Assembly: GCA_019635315.1 (NCBI GenBank)
Contig: JAHBZT010000001.1
Location: forward strand, 124,001-188,000
Direction of reading: 5' to 3'
Source of the DNA: Rubrivivax sp.
GTDB lineage: Bacteria; Pseudomonadota; Gammaproteobacteria; Burkholderiales; Burkholderiaceae_C
DNA: 64,000 bases
Numbering within the stretch: position 1 is the first letter of the stretch; the number at the start of each line of letters is the position of its first letter. A program made the translations under genes and the position numbers. This document shows positions 20,144 to 30,545 of this stretch, piece after piece. The notes beneath the pieces were generated by a model. That model was not told where the DNA came from. It did no database searches and saw only the letters and a program-made list of their open reading frames with translations.

Positions 20144-21070
20144 ATGCGCGCCCCCAAGCTGTATGCCGTCGTCGCCGCGGCACTGCTGGCCTGCGGCCCG
20201 GCCGTCGCCGGCAATGCCACGGCCACAGCGACCCTGGACTCGCTCGCCGTGACGCTGGTCCCGCTCGGCGCCGGGCCGGCCTCGATCACCTTTCTGCCGA
20301 GCGGCTACGGCGAGAACTACGGCGCCGCCACCGCCAGCTACAACAAGGGCGGCGAGAGCGACTACCAGAGCGGCTGGTTCCAGAGCGACACCAGCCCCTG
20401 GGAACCGGGTTCGGCCGCGGCCGCCACCCTGTACTCCGGCGCCAGCGCGGCGCTGGGCGGCAGCGGCCAGCTCGATGGCCTGACGGCGGCCACCGGCGCC
20501 CATGCGGCGTCGTCCGGCACGCTGTACGGCTGCGTCGACTTCAGCTGCTCGATTCCGACGAGCAACGCCAACGGCAGCGTCCAGACCCCCTGGACCAGCA
20601 TGGCCTTCGTGCTGAGCCCGAATACCGTCGCCGTCTTCACCGCGCAGGCCAGCGCCGCCGCCGCCGCGAACGAGGGCGGCGTCTACCGGACGCTCAACTG
20701 GGACGGCACGCCCTTCACCTCGTACTACGGCAACGCGGCGAACGCGAGCGCCTACATGTACGTCTACGGGCCGGCGCCCGGCGGCGGCAACGGCAGCCAG
20801 AGTGCCAACGACTCGCGCTACGCCTACGTCAACAGCTACTGGGACGGCAGCGCCTGGGTGAATGCCGCGGACGCGGTGTCCGGTCCGATCGGCGTCAGCT
20901 TCTCGAACCTGACCGGCGCCGACATGCAGGGCACCTTCTACATCGCGGTCAACAGCTGGGCCTACGCCTATGGCGACACCGTGCCGGTGCCCGAACCCGG
21001 CACCTGGGCGCTGATGCTGGCCGGCCTGGGGGTCGTCGGCCGCATCGCGGTGCGCCGCCGCCGGTCCTGA
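20144..21070 (+). CDS. PEP-CTERM sorted exoprotein
   Basis: 308 residues. There is a cleavable signal peptide (MRAPKLYAVVAAALLA..AVAG), a Ser/Ala/Gly/Asn/Tyr-rich secreted body of beta type without recognised catalytic motifs, and a C-terminal PEP-CTERM anchor: VPEPGTWALMLAGLG plus a closing Arg cluster. Such proteins are processed by the exosortase EpsH/XrtA and usually join the exopolysaccharide matrix. No exosortase gene is in the window. AGGAGG lies 6 bases before the ATG. The body is unusually rich in Asn and Tyr for this genome. Confidence 0.93.
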   Translation: MRAPKLYAVVAAALLACGPAVAGNATATATLDSLAVTLVPLGAGPASITFLPSGYGENYGAATASYNKGGESDYQSGWFQSDTSPWEPGSAAAATLYSGASAALGGSGQLDGLTAATGAHAASSGTLYGCVDFSCSIPTSNANGSVQTPWTSMAFVLSPNTVAVFTAQASAAAAANEGGVYRTLNWDGTPFTSYYGNAANASAYMYVYGPAPGGGNGSQSANDSRYAYVNSYWDGSAWVNAADAVSGPIGVSFSNLTGADMQGTFYIAVNSWAYAYGDTVPVPEPGTWALMLAGLGVVGRIAVRRRRS

Positions 21071-21147
21071 GCCGCCTCGTCCGCCTCCGGGCCGGCGCGC
21101 TGCCGGCCCGGTGAGGCCCGGCCGGTCCCGCGCCGGCCGGGGCCGCC

Positions 21148-21191
21148 GGTCCGTCGCCGGTCCGTCGCCGGTTCGTCGCCGGTTCGTCGCC
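21148..21191. repeat. Four tandem 11-bp repeats
   Basis: Units GGTCCGTCGCC (twice) then GGTTCGTCGCC (twice), head to tail, ending 42 bases before the start of the glycosyltransferase gene. Eleven bases is close to one helical turn, so the repeats expose the same face of DNA. Confidence 0.8.
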
Positions 21192-21211
21192 GACAGCGAC
21201 GATACTGTCGG
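21190..21211. promoter_or_regulatory. Palindrome upstream of glycosyltransferase-HAD gene
   Basis: CCGACAG, 8 bases, CTGTCGG. It directly follows the 11-bp tandem repeats and ends 21 bases before the start codon. It is an operator or leader hairpin candidate. Confidence 0.4.
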
Positions 21212-21232
21212 CCCCGACGGATCGGAGAGGCC

Positions 21233-22834
21233 ATGAACGATCCCCGCCCGAACCCGCGCCGGCCGGCGCGGGCCGCCCAGGTGGTCGCGCGCCTGCGCGA
21301 ACTGCTGGACCGGCTCACGCACGCCGGCGCAGCCGTGCCCGCGGCCCAGCCGGCCGTGCTTGCCGCGGCGCCCGCCCCCGCTGCCGCCCCGGCGCCGCTG
21401 CCGGCGCGCGCCACCGTCGTGATCCCGGCGCTGAACGAGGCGAAACGCATCGCCAGCGTCGTCGCCTATGCGCTGGCCGACCCGGCGACCGCCGAGGTGG
21501 TGGTCATCGACGACAGCTCCACCGACGACACCGCCGCACTGGCGCGCGCCGCCGGCGCACGCGTGCTGCGCAGCACGATGCTGGGCAAGGGCGCGTCGAT
21601 GAAGGACGGCGTGACGGCCGCCGGCGAGGAGCTGGTGGTCTTCCTGGATGGCGACCTGGCCGGCCTGCGGCCCGGCATCGTCTCCGACCTCGTGGCGCCG
21701 CTGGCCAGCGGACAGGCCGACTTCGTGAAGGCCCGCTTCGGGCGCAGCGGCGGCCGCGTCACCGAACTGACGGCCAAGCCGATGCTCAAGGTCTTCTTCC
21801 CCGAGCTGGCACATTTCGGCCAGCCGCTGGGCGGGCTGATCGCGGCGCGGCGCTCGCTGCTGCAGACGCTCGCCTTCGAGGACGGCTACGGCGTCGACAT
21901 CGGGCTGCTGATCGACGCCCAGCGCGCCGGCGCCCACCTGGCCGAGGTCGACATCGGTTCGCTGGAGCACGACAGCCAGCCGCTGCTGGACCTGGCGGCG
22001 ATGGCCAACGAGGTCTCGCGCGTCATCTATTCGCGCGCCCGCGCCGCCGGCCGGCTGCACGTGGAGCAGATCGGCGCCATGTTCGAGGCCCAGCGCCAGG
22101 CCGCCGCCGGCATCGACAGCATCCTGGCGCGCCGGCGCGGCCGCACCAGGCTGCTGCTGCTGTCGATGGACGGCACCGTGATCCGCGAGCGCTTCGCGCA
22201 GCTCGTCGCGCGCGGCATCGGCCAGGAGGCCGAGCTGATCAAGCTGCTCGGCGAGCTGCCGGCCGACCGCCACGAGCGCATTGCGGCGCTGATGCGCTTC
22301 GCGCACCGCCAGCAGGTCGAGCGCGTCGCGCGCGAGGTCGAGCTGCGCGCCGGCGTGATCCCCTTCGTCAACCGCATGCGGCGCGAGGGCTTCATGGTCG
22401 GCCTGGTCAGCGACAGCTGGTTCATCGCCGCGGAGATCGTGCGCCGGCGCATCTTCGCCGACTTCGCGCTCGCCCACATGCTGCTGTTCGACGGCGACGT
22501 GTGCAGCGGCGAGCTGCGCCTGAACCCGGCCTTCCAGCCCGACGATCCCGCGGCGCCGGATGCCGGCGCGCCGCTGTGCAAGAGCCATGTGCTGCGCCGC
22601 TTCCGCGCCGATGCCGCCGAACCGCGGCTGGAGCTGGCCTGGGCACTGGGCGACAACCTCAACGACCTCGGCCTGCTGCGCGCCGCCGACCGCGCCTTCG
22701 CGCTGCCCGATGCGGCAGCCGAGGTGCGCAAGGCGCCCGGCGTGACGGTGGTCGCGTCGTTCGACGAGTTGCTGGCGCAGCTGCCCGTCGAACAGGGCGG
22801 CGAGCGCAGCGGGGACGCCCGAAGGGCGGCCTGA
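21233..22834 (+). CDS. GpgS-like glycosyltransferase fused to a degenerate HAD phosphatase domain
   Basis: 533 residues. After a 55-residue Ala/Pro-rich lead, residues about 60-290 form a GT-A glycosyltransferase resembling glucosyl-3-phosphoglycerate synthase: VVIPALNEAKRIASVV, IDDSSTDDT, the metal motif FLDGDLAG, GRVTELTAKPMLKVFFPEL and GYGVDIGLLIDAQ. Residues about 305-520 form a HAD domain of phosphoserine-phosphatase type: LLLLSMDGTVI, GLVSDSW, the Lys in LCKSHVL, and ALGDNLNDLGLL. HAD motif I should read DxDxT; here residue 311 is Ser, so the nucleophile is missing. GpgS plus phosphatase would make glucosylglycerate, a compatible solute, but with this residue the second step is doubtful. 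Confidence 0.82.
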   Translation: MNDPRPNPRRPARAAQVVARLRELLDRLTHAGAAVPAAQPAVLAAAPAPAAAPAPLPARATVVIPALNEAKRIASVVAYALADPATAEVVVIDDSSTDDTAALARAAGARVLRSTMLGKGASMKDGVTAAGEELVVFLDGDLAGLRPGIVSDLVAPLASGQADFVKARFGRSGGRVTELTAKPMLKVFFPELAHFGQPLGGLIAARRSLLQTLAFEDGYGVDIGLLIDAQRAGAHLAEVDIGSLEHDSQPLLDLAAMANEVSRVIYSRARAAGRLHVEQIGAMFEAQRQAAAGIDSILARRRGRTRLLLLSMDGTVIRERFAQLVARGIGQEAELIKLLGELPADRHERIAALMRFAHRQQVERVAREVELRAGVIPFVNRMRREGFMVGLVSDSWFIAAEIVRRRIFADFALAHMLLFDGDVCSGELRLNPAFQPDDPAAPDAGAPLCKSHVLRRFRADAAEPRLELAWALGDNLNDLGLLRAADRAFALPDAAAEVRKAPGVTVVASFDELLAQLPVEQGGERSGDARRAA

Positions 22835-22862
22835 GCGGCCGCGAACGGCCGGTCCAGGCGCT

Positions 22863-24047
<1,185 letters not shown>

Positions 24048-24073
24048 TCAGCCAAGTCCCGGCGCGGATCCGG

Positions 24074-25177
24074 CTATGCCGGTCCGCTGCCGGAGCCCCC
24101 TCGGGGGGCAGCGACCGGAGGGAGCGTGGGGGCCCTCGCCAGCAGCATCGCGTCGCCGTAGCTGAAGAAGCGGTAGCGGCTCTCCACCGCATGCCGGTAC
24201 AGCGCCATCACGTGCGCATGGCCGGCGAAGGCGGACACCAGCATCAGCAGCGTGCTGCGCGGCAGGTGGAAGTTGGTCAGCAGCAGGTCGACGACGCGGA
24301 AGTCGAAACCCGGGCGGATGAAGAGCTCGGTGTCGCCGCTGAACGGCCGCAGCTCGCCGCCGCCGGCCAGCGCCGCCGATTCCAGCGCGCGCAGCGTGGT
24401 CGTGCCGACCGCCAGCACGCGGCCGCAGGCCGCCTGCGTGGCGCGGATCGCGTCCACGGTCCCGGCGCCGACCTCGTACCACTCGCTGTGCATGCGGTGA
24501 CGGTCCAGGTCGTCCACGCGCACCGGCTGGAAGGTGCCGGCGCCCACGTGCAGCGTCACGCGCGCCGTCTGCACGCCGCGCGCAGCCAGCGCGGCGAGCA
24601 GCGGCTCGTCGAAGTGCAGCGCCGCGGTCGGCGCCGCCACCGCGCCGGGGCGCGCGGCGAAGACCGTCTGGTAGCGGCGCTCGTCGTCGGCGTCGTCCTC
24701 GTGCGTGATGTAGGGCGGCAGCGGCACATGGCCGTGGCGCTGCAGCAGCACCAGCGGGTCGTCGGGAAAGCGCAGGTGGAACAGCGCGTCGCCGGGGCCG
24801 GCGCGGCCCAGCACGAGGGCGTCGAAGGCGTCGGCGAAGCGCACCAGGCTGCCCGGCCGCGGCGACTTGCTGGCGCGCAGGTGGGCCCAGACCTCGCACG
24901 GCGGATCGCCCGGCAGCACGCGTTCGACGAGCGCCTCCACCGCACCGCCGGTGGGCTTGACGCCGAGCAGCCGCGCCTTGATGACGCGCGTGTCGTTGAA
25001 GACCAGCAGGTCGCCGGCGCGCAGCAGCGCCGGCAGGTCGGTGAAGCGGCGGTCGGCGGGCAGTGCGCCGGTGCCGTCGAGCAGGCGCGAGCCGCTGCGC
25101 ACGGGCGCCGGATGCTGCGCGATCAGCTCCGGCGGCAGGTCGAATTCGAAGTCGGCGAGCGTGAGGGTTCTGTTCAT
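24074..25177 (-). CDS. queA: S-adenosylmethionine:tRNA ribosyltransferase-isomerase
   Basis: 367 residues. It moves the ribosyl part of S-adenosylmethionine to preQ1 in tRNA, giving epoxyqueuosine, one step after Tgt. The diagnostic blocks are [12 protein letters not shown]-like start, [47 protein letters not shown] and [13 protein letters not shown]. The enzyme normally ends shortly after that last block. Here the last 20 or so residues ([20 protein letters not shown]) are encoded by a dispersed intergenic repeat that has been read into. Start 25177 begins directly before the conserved N-terminus. Confidence 0.96.
   Translation of the reverse strand: MNRTLTLADFEFDLPPELIAQHPAPVRSGSRLLDGTGALPADRRFTDLPALLRAGDLLVFNDTRVIKARLLGVKPTGGAVEALVERVLPGDPPCEVWAHLRASKSPRPGSLVRFADAFDALVLGRAGPGDALFHLRFPDDPLVLLQRHGHVPLPPYITHEDDADDERRYQTVFAARPGAVAAPTAALHFDEPLLAALAARGVQTARVTLHVGAGTFQPVRVDDLDRHRMHSEWYEVGAGTVDAIRATQAACGRVLAVGTTTLRALESAALAGGGELRPFSGDTELFIRPGFDFRVVDLLLTNFHLPRSTLLMLVSAFAGHAHVMALYRHAVESRYRFFSYGDAMLLARAPTLPPVAAPRGGSGSGPA
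24094..24134 (-). repeat. Dispersed GC hairpin repeat, copy A (inside the queA 3' end)
   Basis: On the minus strand it reads GGCCCCCACGCTCCCTCCGG, then TCGCTGCCCCC and CGAGGGGGC. The same core stands at 49426 and 62030, each time just downstream of a stop codon and in the same direction as the gene. This copy lies within the coding frame of queA. Confidence 0.85.
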
Positions 25178-25226
25178 GGTCTGCAGGCTGGACCGACCTG
25201 GACCCGATCGAGGCCAGAATTGTTCC

Positions 25227-27344
25227 ATGCCCGATGCCCCGGACACCGCCGCCAGCGCCAAGCCCCCACGGCGCCCGCGTCCGCCGGCGGCCGCGCCGGC
25301 CGGCCAGCCACTGAGCGGCCCGCAGCGCGCGCTGCGCAGGCTGGGCCTGGTGCGCGACATCGATCTCGCGCTGCACCTGCCGATGCGCTACGTGGACGAG
25401 ACGCGGCTGGCGCCCATCGCCACGCTGCGCGACGGCGACACGGCGCAGGTGCAGGGCCACGTGACCGCGTCGCGCGTGGAGACGCGCAACCGCCGCCAGC
25501 TCGTCGTGCATCTGGCCGATGCCAGCGGCGAACTCGTGATGCGGCTGCTGCACTTCTACCCGTCGCAGCAGAAGACGCTGGCCGCCGGCGCGCTGGTGCG
25601 CGCGCGCGGCGAACTGCGCCACGGCTTCTTCGGCCGCGAGATGGTGCACCCCGAGTGGCGCGTCGTGCAGCCGGACACGCCGCTGCCGCGCGCGCTGACC
25701 CCCGTCTACCCGGCCAGCGCGCAGCTGCCCCAGGCCTACCTGCGCAAGGCCGTGGTGTCGGCGCTGGCGCGCGCGCCGCTGGACGAACTGCTGCCGCCAG
25801 CGCTGCTGCCGCCGGGGCTGCCGACACTGCGCGAGGCGCTCGAGCGCCTGCACCACCCGGCGCCGGGGCTGGACGCCGAGGCGCTGCACGACCCGGCGCA
25901 CCCGGCCTGGCAGCGGCTGAAATTCGACGAACTGCTGGCGCAGCAGCTGTCGCAGGCCCGTTCGCGCGCCGAGCGCGCGGCGCTGGCGGCGCCGGCGCTG
26001 GCGGTGCGTGAAGGCGGCCTGCTGGCACGGTTGCGCGCCACGCTGCCGTTTGCGCTGACCGCGGCGCAGCAGCGCGTGGTGGCCGAGATCGGCGCCGACC
26101 TGGCGCGGCCGCGGCCCATGCACCGGCTGCTGCAGGGCGATGTCGGCTCGGGCAAGACGGTGGTCGCCGCGCTCGCCGCCGCGACCGCCATCGACGCCGG
26201 CTGGCAATGTGCGCTGATGGCACCGACCGAGATCCTGGCCGAGCAGCATTTCCGCAAGCTCGTGGCCTGGCTGGAACCGCTGGGCGTGGGCGTGGCCTGG
26301 CTCACCGGCAGCCGCAAGGGCCGCACGCGGCGCGAGATGCTGGAGCGCCTGGCCAGCGGCGACGCGATGCTCGCCGTCGGCACCCATGCGGTGATCGAGG
26401 ACGACGTGCGTTTTGCGCGCCTGGGGCTGGCGGTCGTCGACGAGCAGCACCGCTTCGGTGTCGCGCAGCGGCTGGCGCTGCGCGACAAGCTGGGCGACGC
26501 CTCGGCGGAATGCCGGGGGCTCGAACCCCATCTCCTCATGATGTCGGCCACGCCGATCCCGCGCACGCTGGCGATGAGCTACTACGCCGACCTGGACGTC
26601 AGCACCATCGACGAGCTGCCGCCCGGGCGCACGCCGGTGCTGACCAAGGTCTTCGCCGACGGCAAGCGCGAACAGGTGGTCGCGCGCATCCGCGACGAAG
26701 TCGCGCGCGGGCGCCAGGTCTACTGGGTGTGCCCGCTGGTCGAGGAGAGCGAGCATGTGGACCTGCAGAACGCCACCGCGACGCATGCCGAGCTGAGCGC
26801 CGCACTGCCCGGCACCGGCGTCGGGCTGCTGCACGGCCGCATGAAAGCGGCCGAGAAGGCCGCCGTGATGGCGCGCTTCACGGCCGGCGAGCTGGCGGTG
26901 CTGGTCGCGACCACCGTCATCGAGGTCGGCGTCGACGTGCCCAATGCCAGCCTGATGGTGGTCGAGCATGCCGAGCGCTTCGGCCTCGCGCAACTGCACC
27001 AGCTGCGCGGGCGCGTCGGCCGCGGCGCGGTGGCCAGCGTCTGCGTGCTGCTCTACACGCCGCCGCTGTCGGAGACCGGCAAGGCGCGGCTGCGCGCGCT
27101 GGCCGAGACCGGCGACGGCTTCGAGATCGCACGCCGCGACCTCGCGATCCGCGGCCCCGGCGAGATGATGGGCGCGCGCCAGAGCGGCGACGCGTTGCTG
27201 CGCTTCGCCGACCTCGCCGCCGACGAGGTGCTGCTGGAGCGCGCGCGGGCGCTGGCGCCGCAGCTGTGGGCCGAGCACCCGCAGGCCGCGGCGCGCCAGG
27301 TCGAGCGCTGGCTGGGCGGGCGCGAGGACTATCTCCGCGCTTGA
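25227..27344 (+). CDS. recG: ATP-dependent DNA helicase RecG
   Basis: 705 residues. It unwinds and regresses stalled replication forks and branch-migrates Holliday junctions. The wedge/OB-fold lies in about 60-180, Walker A is GDVGSGKT near 305-312, the DEQH box ([13 protein letters not shown]) is near 404, [16 protein letters not shown] is motif III, and the C-terminal helicase motifs [21 protein letters not shown] and QLRGRVGRG are intact. The ATG at 25227 comes just before a Pro/Ala-rich lead of 45 residues, longer than in most family members. oxyR follows after 28 bases. Confidence 0.97.
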   Translation: MPDAPDTAASAKPPRRPRPPAAAPAGQPLSGPQRALRRLGLVRDIDLALHLPMRYVDETRLAPIATLRDGDTAQVQGHVTASRVETRNRRQLVVHLADASGELVMRLLHFYPSQQKTLAAGALVRARGELRHGFFGREMVHPEWRVVQPDTPLPRALTPVYPASAQLPQAYLRKAVVSALARAPLDELLPPALLPPGLPTLREALERLHHPAPGLDAEALHDPAHPAWQRLKFDELLAQQLSQARSRAERAALAAPALAVREGGLLARLRATLPFALTAAQQRVVAEIGADLARPRPMHRLLQGDVGSGKTVVAALAAATAIDAGWQCALMAPTEILAEQHFRKLVAWLEPLGVGVAWLTGSRKGRTRREMLERLASGDAMLAVGTHAVIEDDVRFARLGLAVVDEQHRFGVAQRLALRDKLGDASAECRGLEPHLLMMSATPIPRTLAMSYYADLDVSTIDELPPGRTPVLTKVFADGKREQVVARIRDEVARGRQVYWVCPLVEESEHVDLQNATATHAELSAALPGTGVGLLHGRMKAAEKAAVMARFTAGELAVLVATTVIEVGVDVPNASLMVVEHAERFGLAQLHQLRGRVGRGAVASVCVLLYTPPLSETGKARLRALAETGDGFEIARRDLAIRGPGEMMGARQSGDALLRFADLAADEVLLERARALAPQLWAEHPQAAARQVERWLGGREDYLRA

Positions 27345-27372
27345 GGGCTTCCATTGCCGTCAGAATGCGCCC

Positions 27373-28296
27373 ATGACGCTGACCGAGCTGAAGTACATCG
27401 TCGCCGTCGCGCGCGAACGCCACTTCGGACGTGCGGCCGAGGCCTGCTTCGTCTCGCAGCCGACGCTGTCGGTGGCGATCAAGAAGCTCGAGGAGGAGCT
27501 CGACGTGCGCATCTTCGAGCGCGGCGCCAGCGAGGTCAGCGTGACGCCGCTGGGCGAGGAGATCGTGCGCCAGGCGCAGCAGGTCATCGAGCAGGCCGCC
27601 GCCATCAAGGAGATCGCCAAGCGCGGCAAGGACCCGATCAGCGGCCCGCTGCGCCTGGGCGTGATCTACACGATCGGGCCCTACCTGCTGCCGGACCTGG
27701 TGCGCCAGGCCATCGAGCGCGTGCCGCAGATGCCGCTGATGCTGCAGGAGAACTTCACCGCCAAGCTGCTGGAGTCGCTGCGCACCGGCGAGCTGGACTG
27801 CGCGATCCTGGCCGAGCCCTTCCCGGACACCGGTCTCGCGGTCGCGCCGCTGTACGACGAGCCCTTCATGGCGGCGGTGCCGGTGAGCCATCCGCTGGCG
27901 CAGCGCGCGTCGGTCAGCGCCGAGGAGCTGAAGCAGCAGACCATGCTGCTGCTGGGCACCGGCCACTGCTTCCGCGACCATGTGCTGGAGGTCTGCCCGG
28001 AATATGCGCGCTTCTCCAGCGACGCCGAGGGCATCCGCAAGAGCTTCGAGGGCAGCAGCCTGGAGACCATCAAGTACATGGTCGCCAGCGGCATGGGCGT
28101 GACCGTGGTGCCGCAGCTCAGCGTGCCCAAGGACGCGCAGCCGCACGTGCGCTACATCCCCTTCGCCGACCCGGTGCCTACGCGCCGCGTCGTGCTCGCC
28201 TGGCGGCGCACCTTCCCGCGCTACGAGGCGATCGCGGCGCTGCGCAACTGCATCTACGCCTGCCCGCTGGAAGGCGTGCGGCGGCTGACGGCTTGA
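27373..28296 (+). CDS. oxyR: Hydrogen peroxide sensor and regulator OxyR (LysR family)
   Basis: 307 residues. The N-terminal winged helix (MTLTELKYIVAVARERHFGRAAEAC) is followed by the LysR effector domain. The redox pair is visible as Cys199 (GTGHCFRD) and Cys208 (LEVCPEY), the same numbering as the Escherichia coli protein, so peroxide sensing by a disulfide is expected. It lies downstream of recG, an arrangement common in betaproteobacteria. Dps at 34775 is a typical OxyR-type target, although no OxyR site was located there. Confidence 0.95.
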   Translation: MTLTELKYIVAVARERHFGRAAEACFVSQPTLSVAIKKLEEELDVRIFERGASEVSVTPLGEEIVRQAQQVIEQAAAIKEIAKRGKDPISGPLRLGVIYTIGPYLLPDLVRQAIERVPQMPLMLQENFTAKLLESLRTGELDCAILAEPFPDTGLAVAPLYDEPFMAAVPVSHPLAQRASVSAEELKQQTMLLLGTGHCFRDHVLEVCPEYARFSSDAEGIRKSFEGSSLETIKYMVASGMGVTVVPQLSVPKDAQPHVRYIPFADPVPTRRVVLAWRRTFPRYEAIAALRNCIYACPLEGVRRLTA

Positions 28297-28348
28297 GCGC
28301 GTAGCGGCAGCGGAAGACGACGCGGCGTGCACGGCGCGCCCGCGGGTT

Positions 28349-28860
28349 TCAGTGCACCGCGCCGCCGCCGTCGCCCGCGCCGGGCTCGCCCGACAGCGGC
28401 TCGCCGCCCAGCGCCGCTTCGCAGCGCGCCAGCACGACCTCGATGTCGTCCTGCAGCAGCCGCCAGGGCAGCAGCGCCGCGTGGCGCGCCAGCGCGTCGG
28501 CCAGCATGTCCTCGTGCAGCATCCACACGCCCTCCAGCACGCACAGCATGTGCTGGCGCGAGATGGGGGCCAGCGCCGGTTCGCCGACCAGCCCGATCAG
28601 GTCGCGCAGCAGCTCGCAGCGCTGGCGGACCGTGGTGCCGGCGTGCGGGTCTTCCGACAGCTCGGCCAGCGCCGGCAGCAGCACCTGCTCGTCGACGGCC
28701 AGCTGCGCGTGCATCGCCAGTACCAGCCGGCGCAGCATGGCGCGGCCTCGGCCGATGGCGCGGCGCGCGCGGCGTCGATCAGCGCCCGGATCTTGGCCGA
28801 CAGCACGGCCAGCCGCGACTGCACGACGCGGCGCGTCCCGCGGTCGACGTCGGCCTTCAC
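28349..28860 (-). pseudogene. Frameshifted gene for a small helical protein
   Basis: A GTG at 28860 overlaps the stop of the upstream gene (GTGA) and opens a helical sequence, KADVDRGTRRVVQSRLAVLS..IRALIDAARAAPSAEA. Near 28740-28755 good coding sequence moves to another frame, MLRRLVLAMHAQLAVDEQVL..LPALAELSEDP, which runs to a stop at 28349. Beyond the junction the original frame reads as low-quality Cys/Arg/Ser sequence to a stop at 28597. The two parts together would make about 170 residues, all helical. A missing base, a sequencing error or a programmed -1 shift could explain it. Alternatively a short protein starts at ATG 28738. Function unknown; a hemerythrin-like bundle is possible but not shown. 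Confidence 0.6.
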
Positions 28861-29093
28861 GCGCTGGCGCGCACGCGGCGCCGTGCGCCGCCGTGCGCGG
28901 CGGGCGGCGTGGCGGCCGCCGTCGTGGCCAGGGCCGGCAGCGCGCCGCCCTCGCCTTCCCAGGTCTGCAGCGCGCGGGCCTGGGTGCGCGCGAGGCGTTG
29001 CGCCTGCTGGCGCCGCCACCAGTGGTGGGCGAGGGCTGCACCGGCCGCCGGCAGCGCGGCCACGGCGGCAGGAACGTACAGCGGTGTCTTCAT
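28857..29093 (-). CDS. Small protein with N-terminal membrane anchor
   Basis: 78 residues. MKTPLYVPAAVAALPAAGAAL is a membrane anchor or uncleaved signal, followed by a basic helix HHWWRRQQAQRLARTQARALQ and an Ala/Gly/Thr-rich tail. Not recognised. Its ATG overlaps the stop of the AI-2E permease gene (ATGA), with AGGAG 6 bases ahead, and its stop overlaps the GTG of the next reading frame. It is a translationally coupled member of the operon. Confidence 0.7.
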   Translation of the reverse strand: MKTPLYVPAAVAALPAAGAALAHHWWRRQQAQRLARTQARALQTWEGEGGALPALATTAAATPPAAHGGARRRVRASA

Positions 29094-30364
29094 CGGAGGC
29101 TCCTTGCTTCGGGAAGGGAAAGACGGACCCGGTCGGGGCGGGGTTCGGCGGCGGGCTCGGCGTCCGGTGCGCGGGCAGGAGCCGGCACGCCGTCGCCAGA
29201 CCACGCTTCGGCGGCCTCGGCGGCGCGCTCGCCGCAGGGCACCGGCGGTTCGCGCGGCGGCTCGTCGTCGCCGGCGAGCAGGCGCGCCCAGGGCTCGGCG
29301 CCCGGCACCTGCTCCAGCGCGACCTTGGTCAGCACGACCAGCGCCGGGCCCAGCAGCAGGCCCCACAGGCCCCACATCGCGCCCCAGAACATCAGGCCGA
29401 TGAACAGCAGCGCGGCGCTCATGCGCGAGGCGCGCGACTGCAGCCAGGCGGTCATGAAGGTGCCGACCAGCGTCGCCGCGACCACGATGCCGGCGGCCAT
29501 GCCCAGCGCGCCGCCGGCGCTGCCATGCGTGAGCCAGGTCTGCGCCGCCGCCAGCGCGCTCATCACGGCCATGCCGACATAGGGCACCACGTGCAGCACG
29601 GCGGCGGTGACGGCCCAGCCGGCGGGGTCGGGCAGCCCCGCGGCATGGAAGGCGGCCCAGACCATCAGCCCGAGCGCGAGATTGGTGACCAGCAGCACGA
29701 CCACGTACAGGCGCGTCTGGCTCGCGGCCTCGGCGAGCACGCAGGCGGCGCGGCGGCGGCCGCGTTCGCCCCACAGGTCCAGGAAGCGCTGCGCCAGCGT
29801 GCGGCCCCCGGCGAGCACGAAGAAGGCGCTGAAGAAGGCGAAGGCCAGGTCGCCGGCGGCACGCAGTGCGAGGCCGGAGCCGACGAAGGCGGTGTCGCGC
29901 AGCACGGTCGCGGGGTCGGGCGCCACGCGCACGGCCTGCACGTGGTCCGGGGCGGCCACCGTCTCCAGCTCGCCGAGCGCGTCGCGCATGCGCGCCAGCG
30001 GCGAGGCGGCGCCGTCGACGCTGCCGCTGGCGAGCTCGCGCGCAGCGACGCGGATCATCTCCGGCACGCGGTCCAGCACGCGCAGGATGGGCTCGCCGAG
30101 CAGCCAGGCGGCGGCCGCGAGCATCAGCGCGAAGGCCAGCAGCACGCCGGCCACCGCGGCCAGTTCGCTGCGCAGCACGCGCTGCAGCCGCGCCACCGCG
30201 GGGGCGGCCAGCAGCGCCAGCAGCAGCCCGGCGACCAGCGGCGCCAGGAAGCGCTGCCCGGCCCAGACCGCGGCGCCGACGCCCAGCACGGCCAGGGCCT
30301 GCAGCGCGAGCGCGGTGCCGCGCGCGGCCTGCGGCCGTCCTGCGGGCGAAGCGAAGAGGTCCAT
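29090..30364 (-). CDS. AI-2E family transporter (PerM-like permease)
   Basis: 424 residues with eight or so membrane segments, the first pair at about 20-70 and a typical long hydrophilic loop between segments 3 and 4. Members are secondary transporters; some export autoinducer-2, others act as sodium/proton antiporters, and the substrate here is unknown. The C-terminal 70 residues are a soluble Pro/Glu/Arg-rich tail. It lies 19 bases after the DUF1328 gene and is coupled to the next gene by ATGA. Confidence 0.88.
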   Translation of the reverse strand: MDLFASPAGRPQAARGTALALQALAVLGVGAAVWAGQRFLAPLVAGLLLALLAAPAVARLQRVLRSELAAVAGVLLAFALMLAAAAWLLGEPILRVLDRVPEMIRVAARELASGSVDGAASPLARMRDALGELETVAAPDHVQAVRVAPDPATVLRDTAFVGSGLALRAAGDLAFAFFSAFFVLAGGRTLAQRFLDLWGERGRRRAACVLAEAASQTRLYVVVLLVTNLALGLMVWAAFHAAGLPDPAGWAVTAAVLHVVPYVGMAVMSALAAAQTWLTHGSAGGALGMAAGIVVAATLVGTFMTAWLQSRASRMSAALLFIGLMFWGAMWGLWGLLLGPALVVLTKVALEQVPGAEPWARLLAGDDEPPREPPVPCGERAAEAAEAWSGDGVPAPARAPDAEPAAEPRPDRVRLSLPEARSLR

Positions 30365-30383
30365 CGCGGGGCTGCCGCCGGCG

Positions 30384-30545
30384 TCAGCGCCTGAACAGGC
30401 CGATCACGAAGCTGGCGACCGCCAGCACGATGAACAGCACGAACAGCAGTTGCGCGATGCCGGCGGCCCCGGCGGCGATGCCGCCGAAGCCGAACAGCGC
30501 GGCGATCAGCGCGATGACGAAGAAGACGACGGCGTAGTGCAGCAT
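30384..30545 (-). CDS. DUF1328 small membrane protein (YtjA-like)
   Basis: 53 residues: [20 protein letters not shown], a Gly/Ala loop, then a second hydrophobic helix and a basic end GLFRR. This is the two-helix DUF1328 family. AGGAG lies 6 bases before the ATG. It heads an operon with the AI-2E permease. A candidate operator (30688-30705) lies about 143 bases upstream. Its role in the envelope is unknown, but family members often accompany general stress genes. Confidence 0.88.
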   Translation of the reverse strand: MLHYAVVFFVIALIAALFGFGGIAAGAAGIAQLLFVLFIVLAVASFVIGLFRR

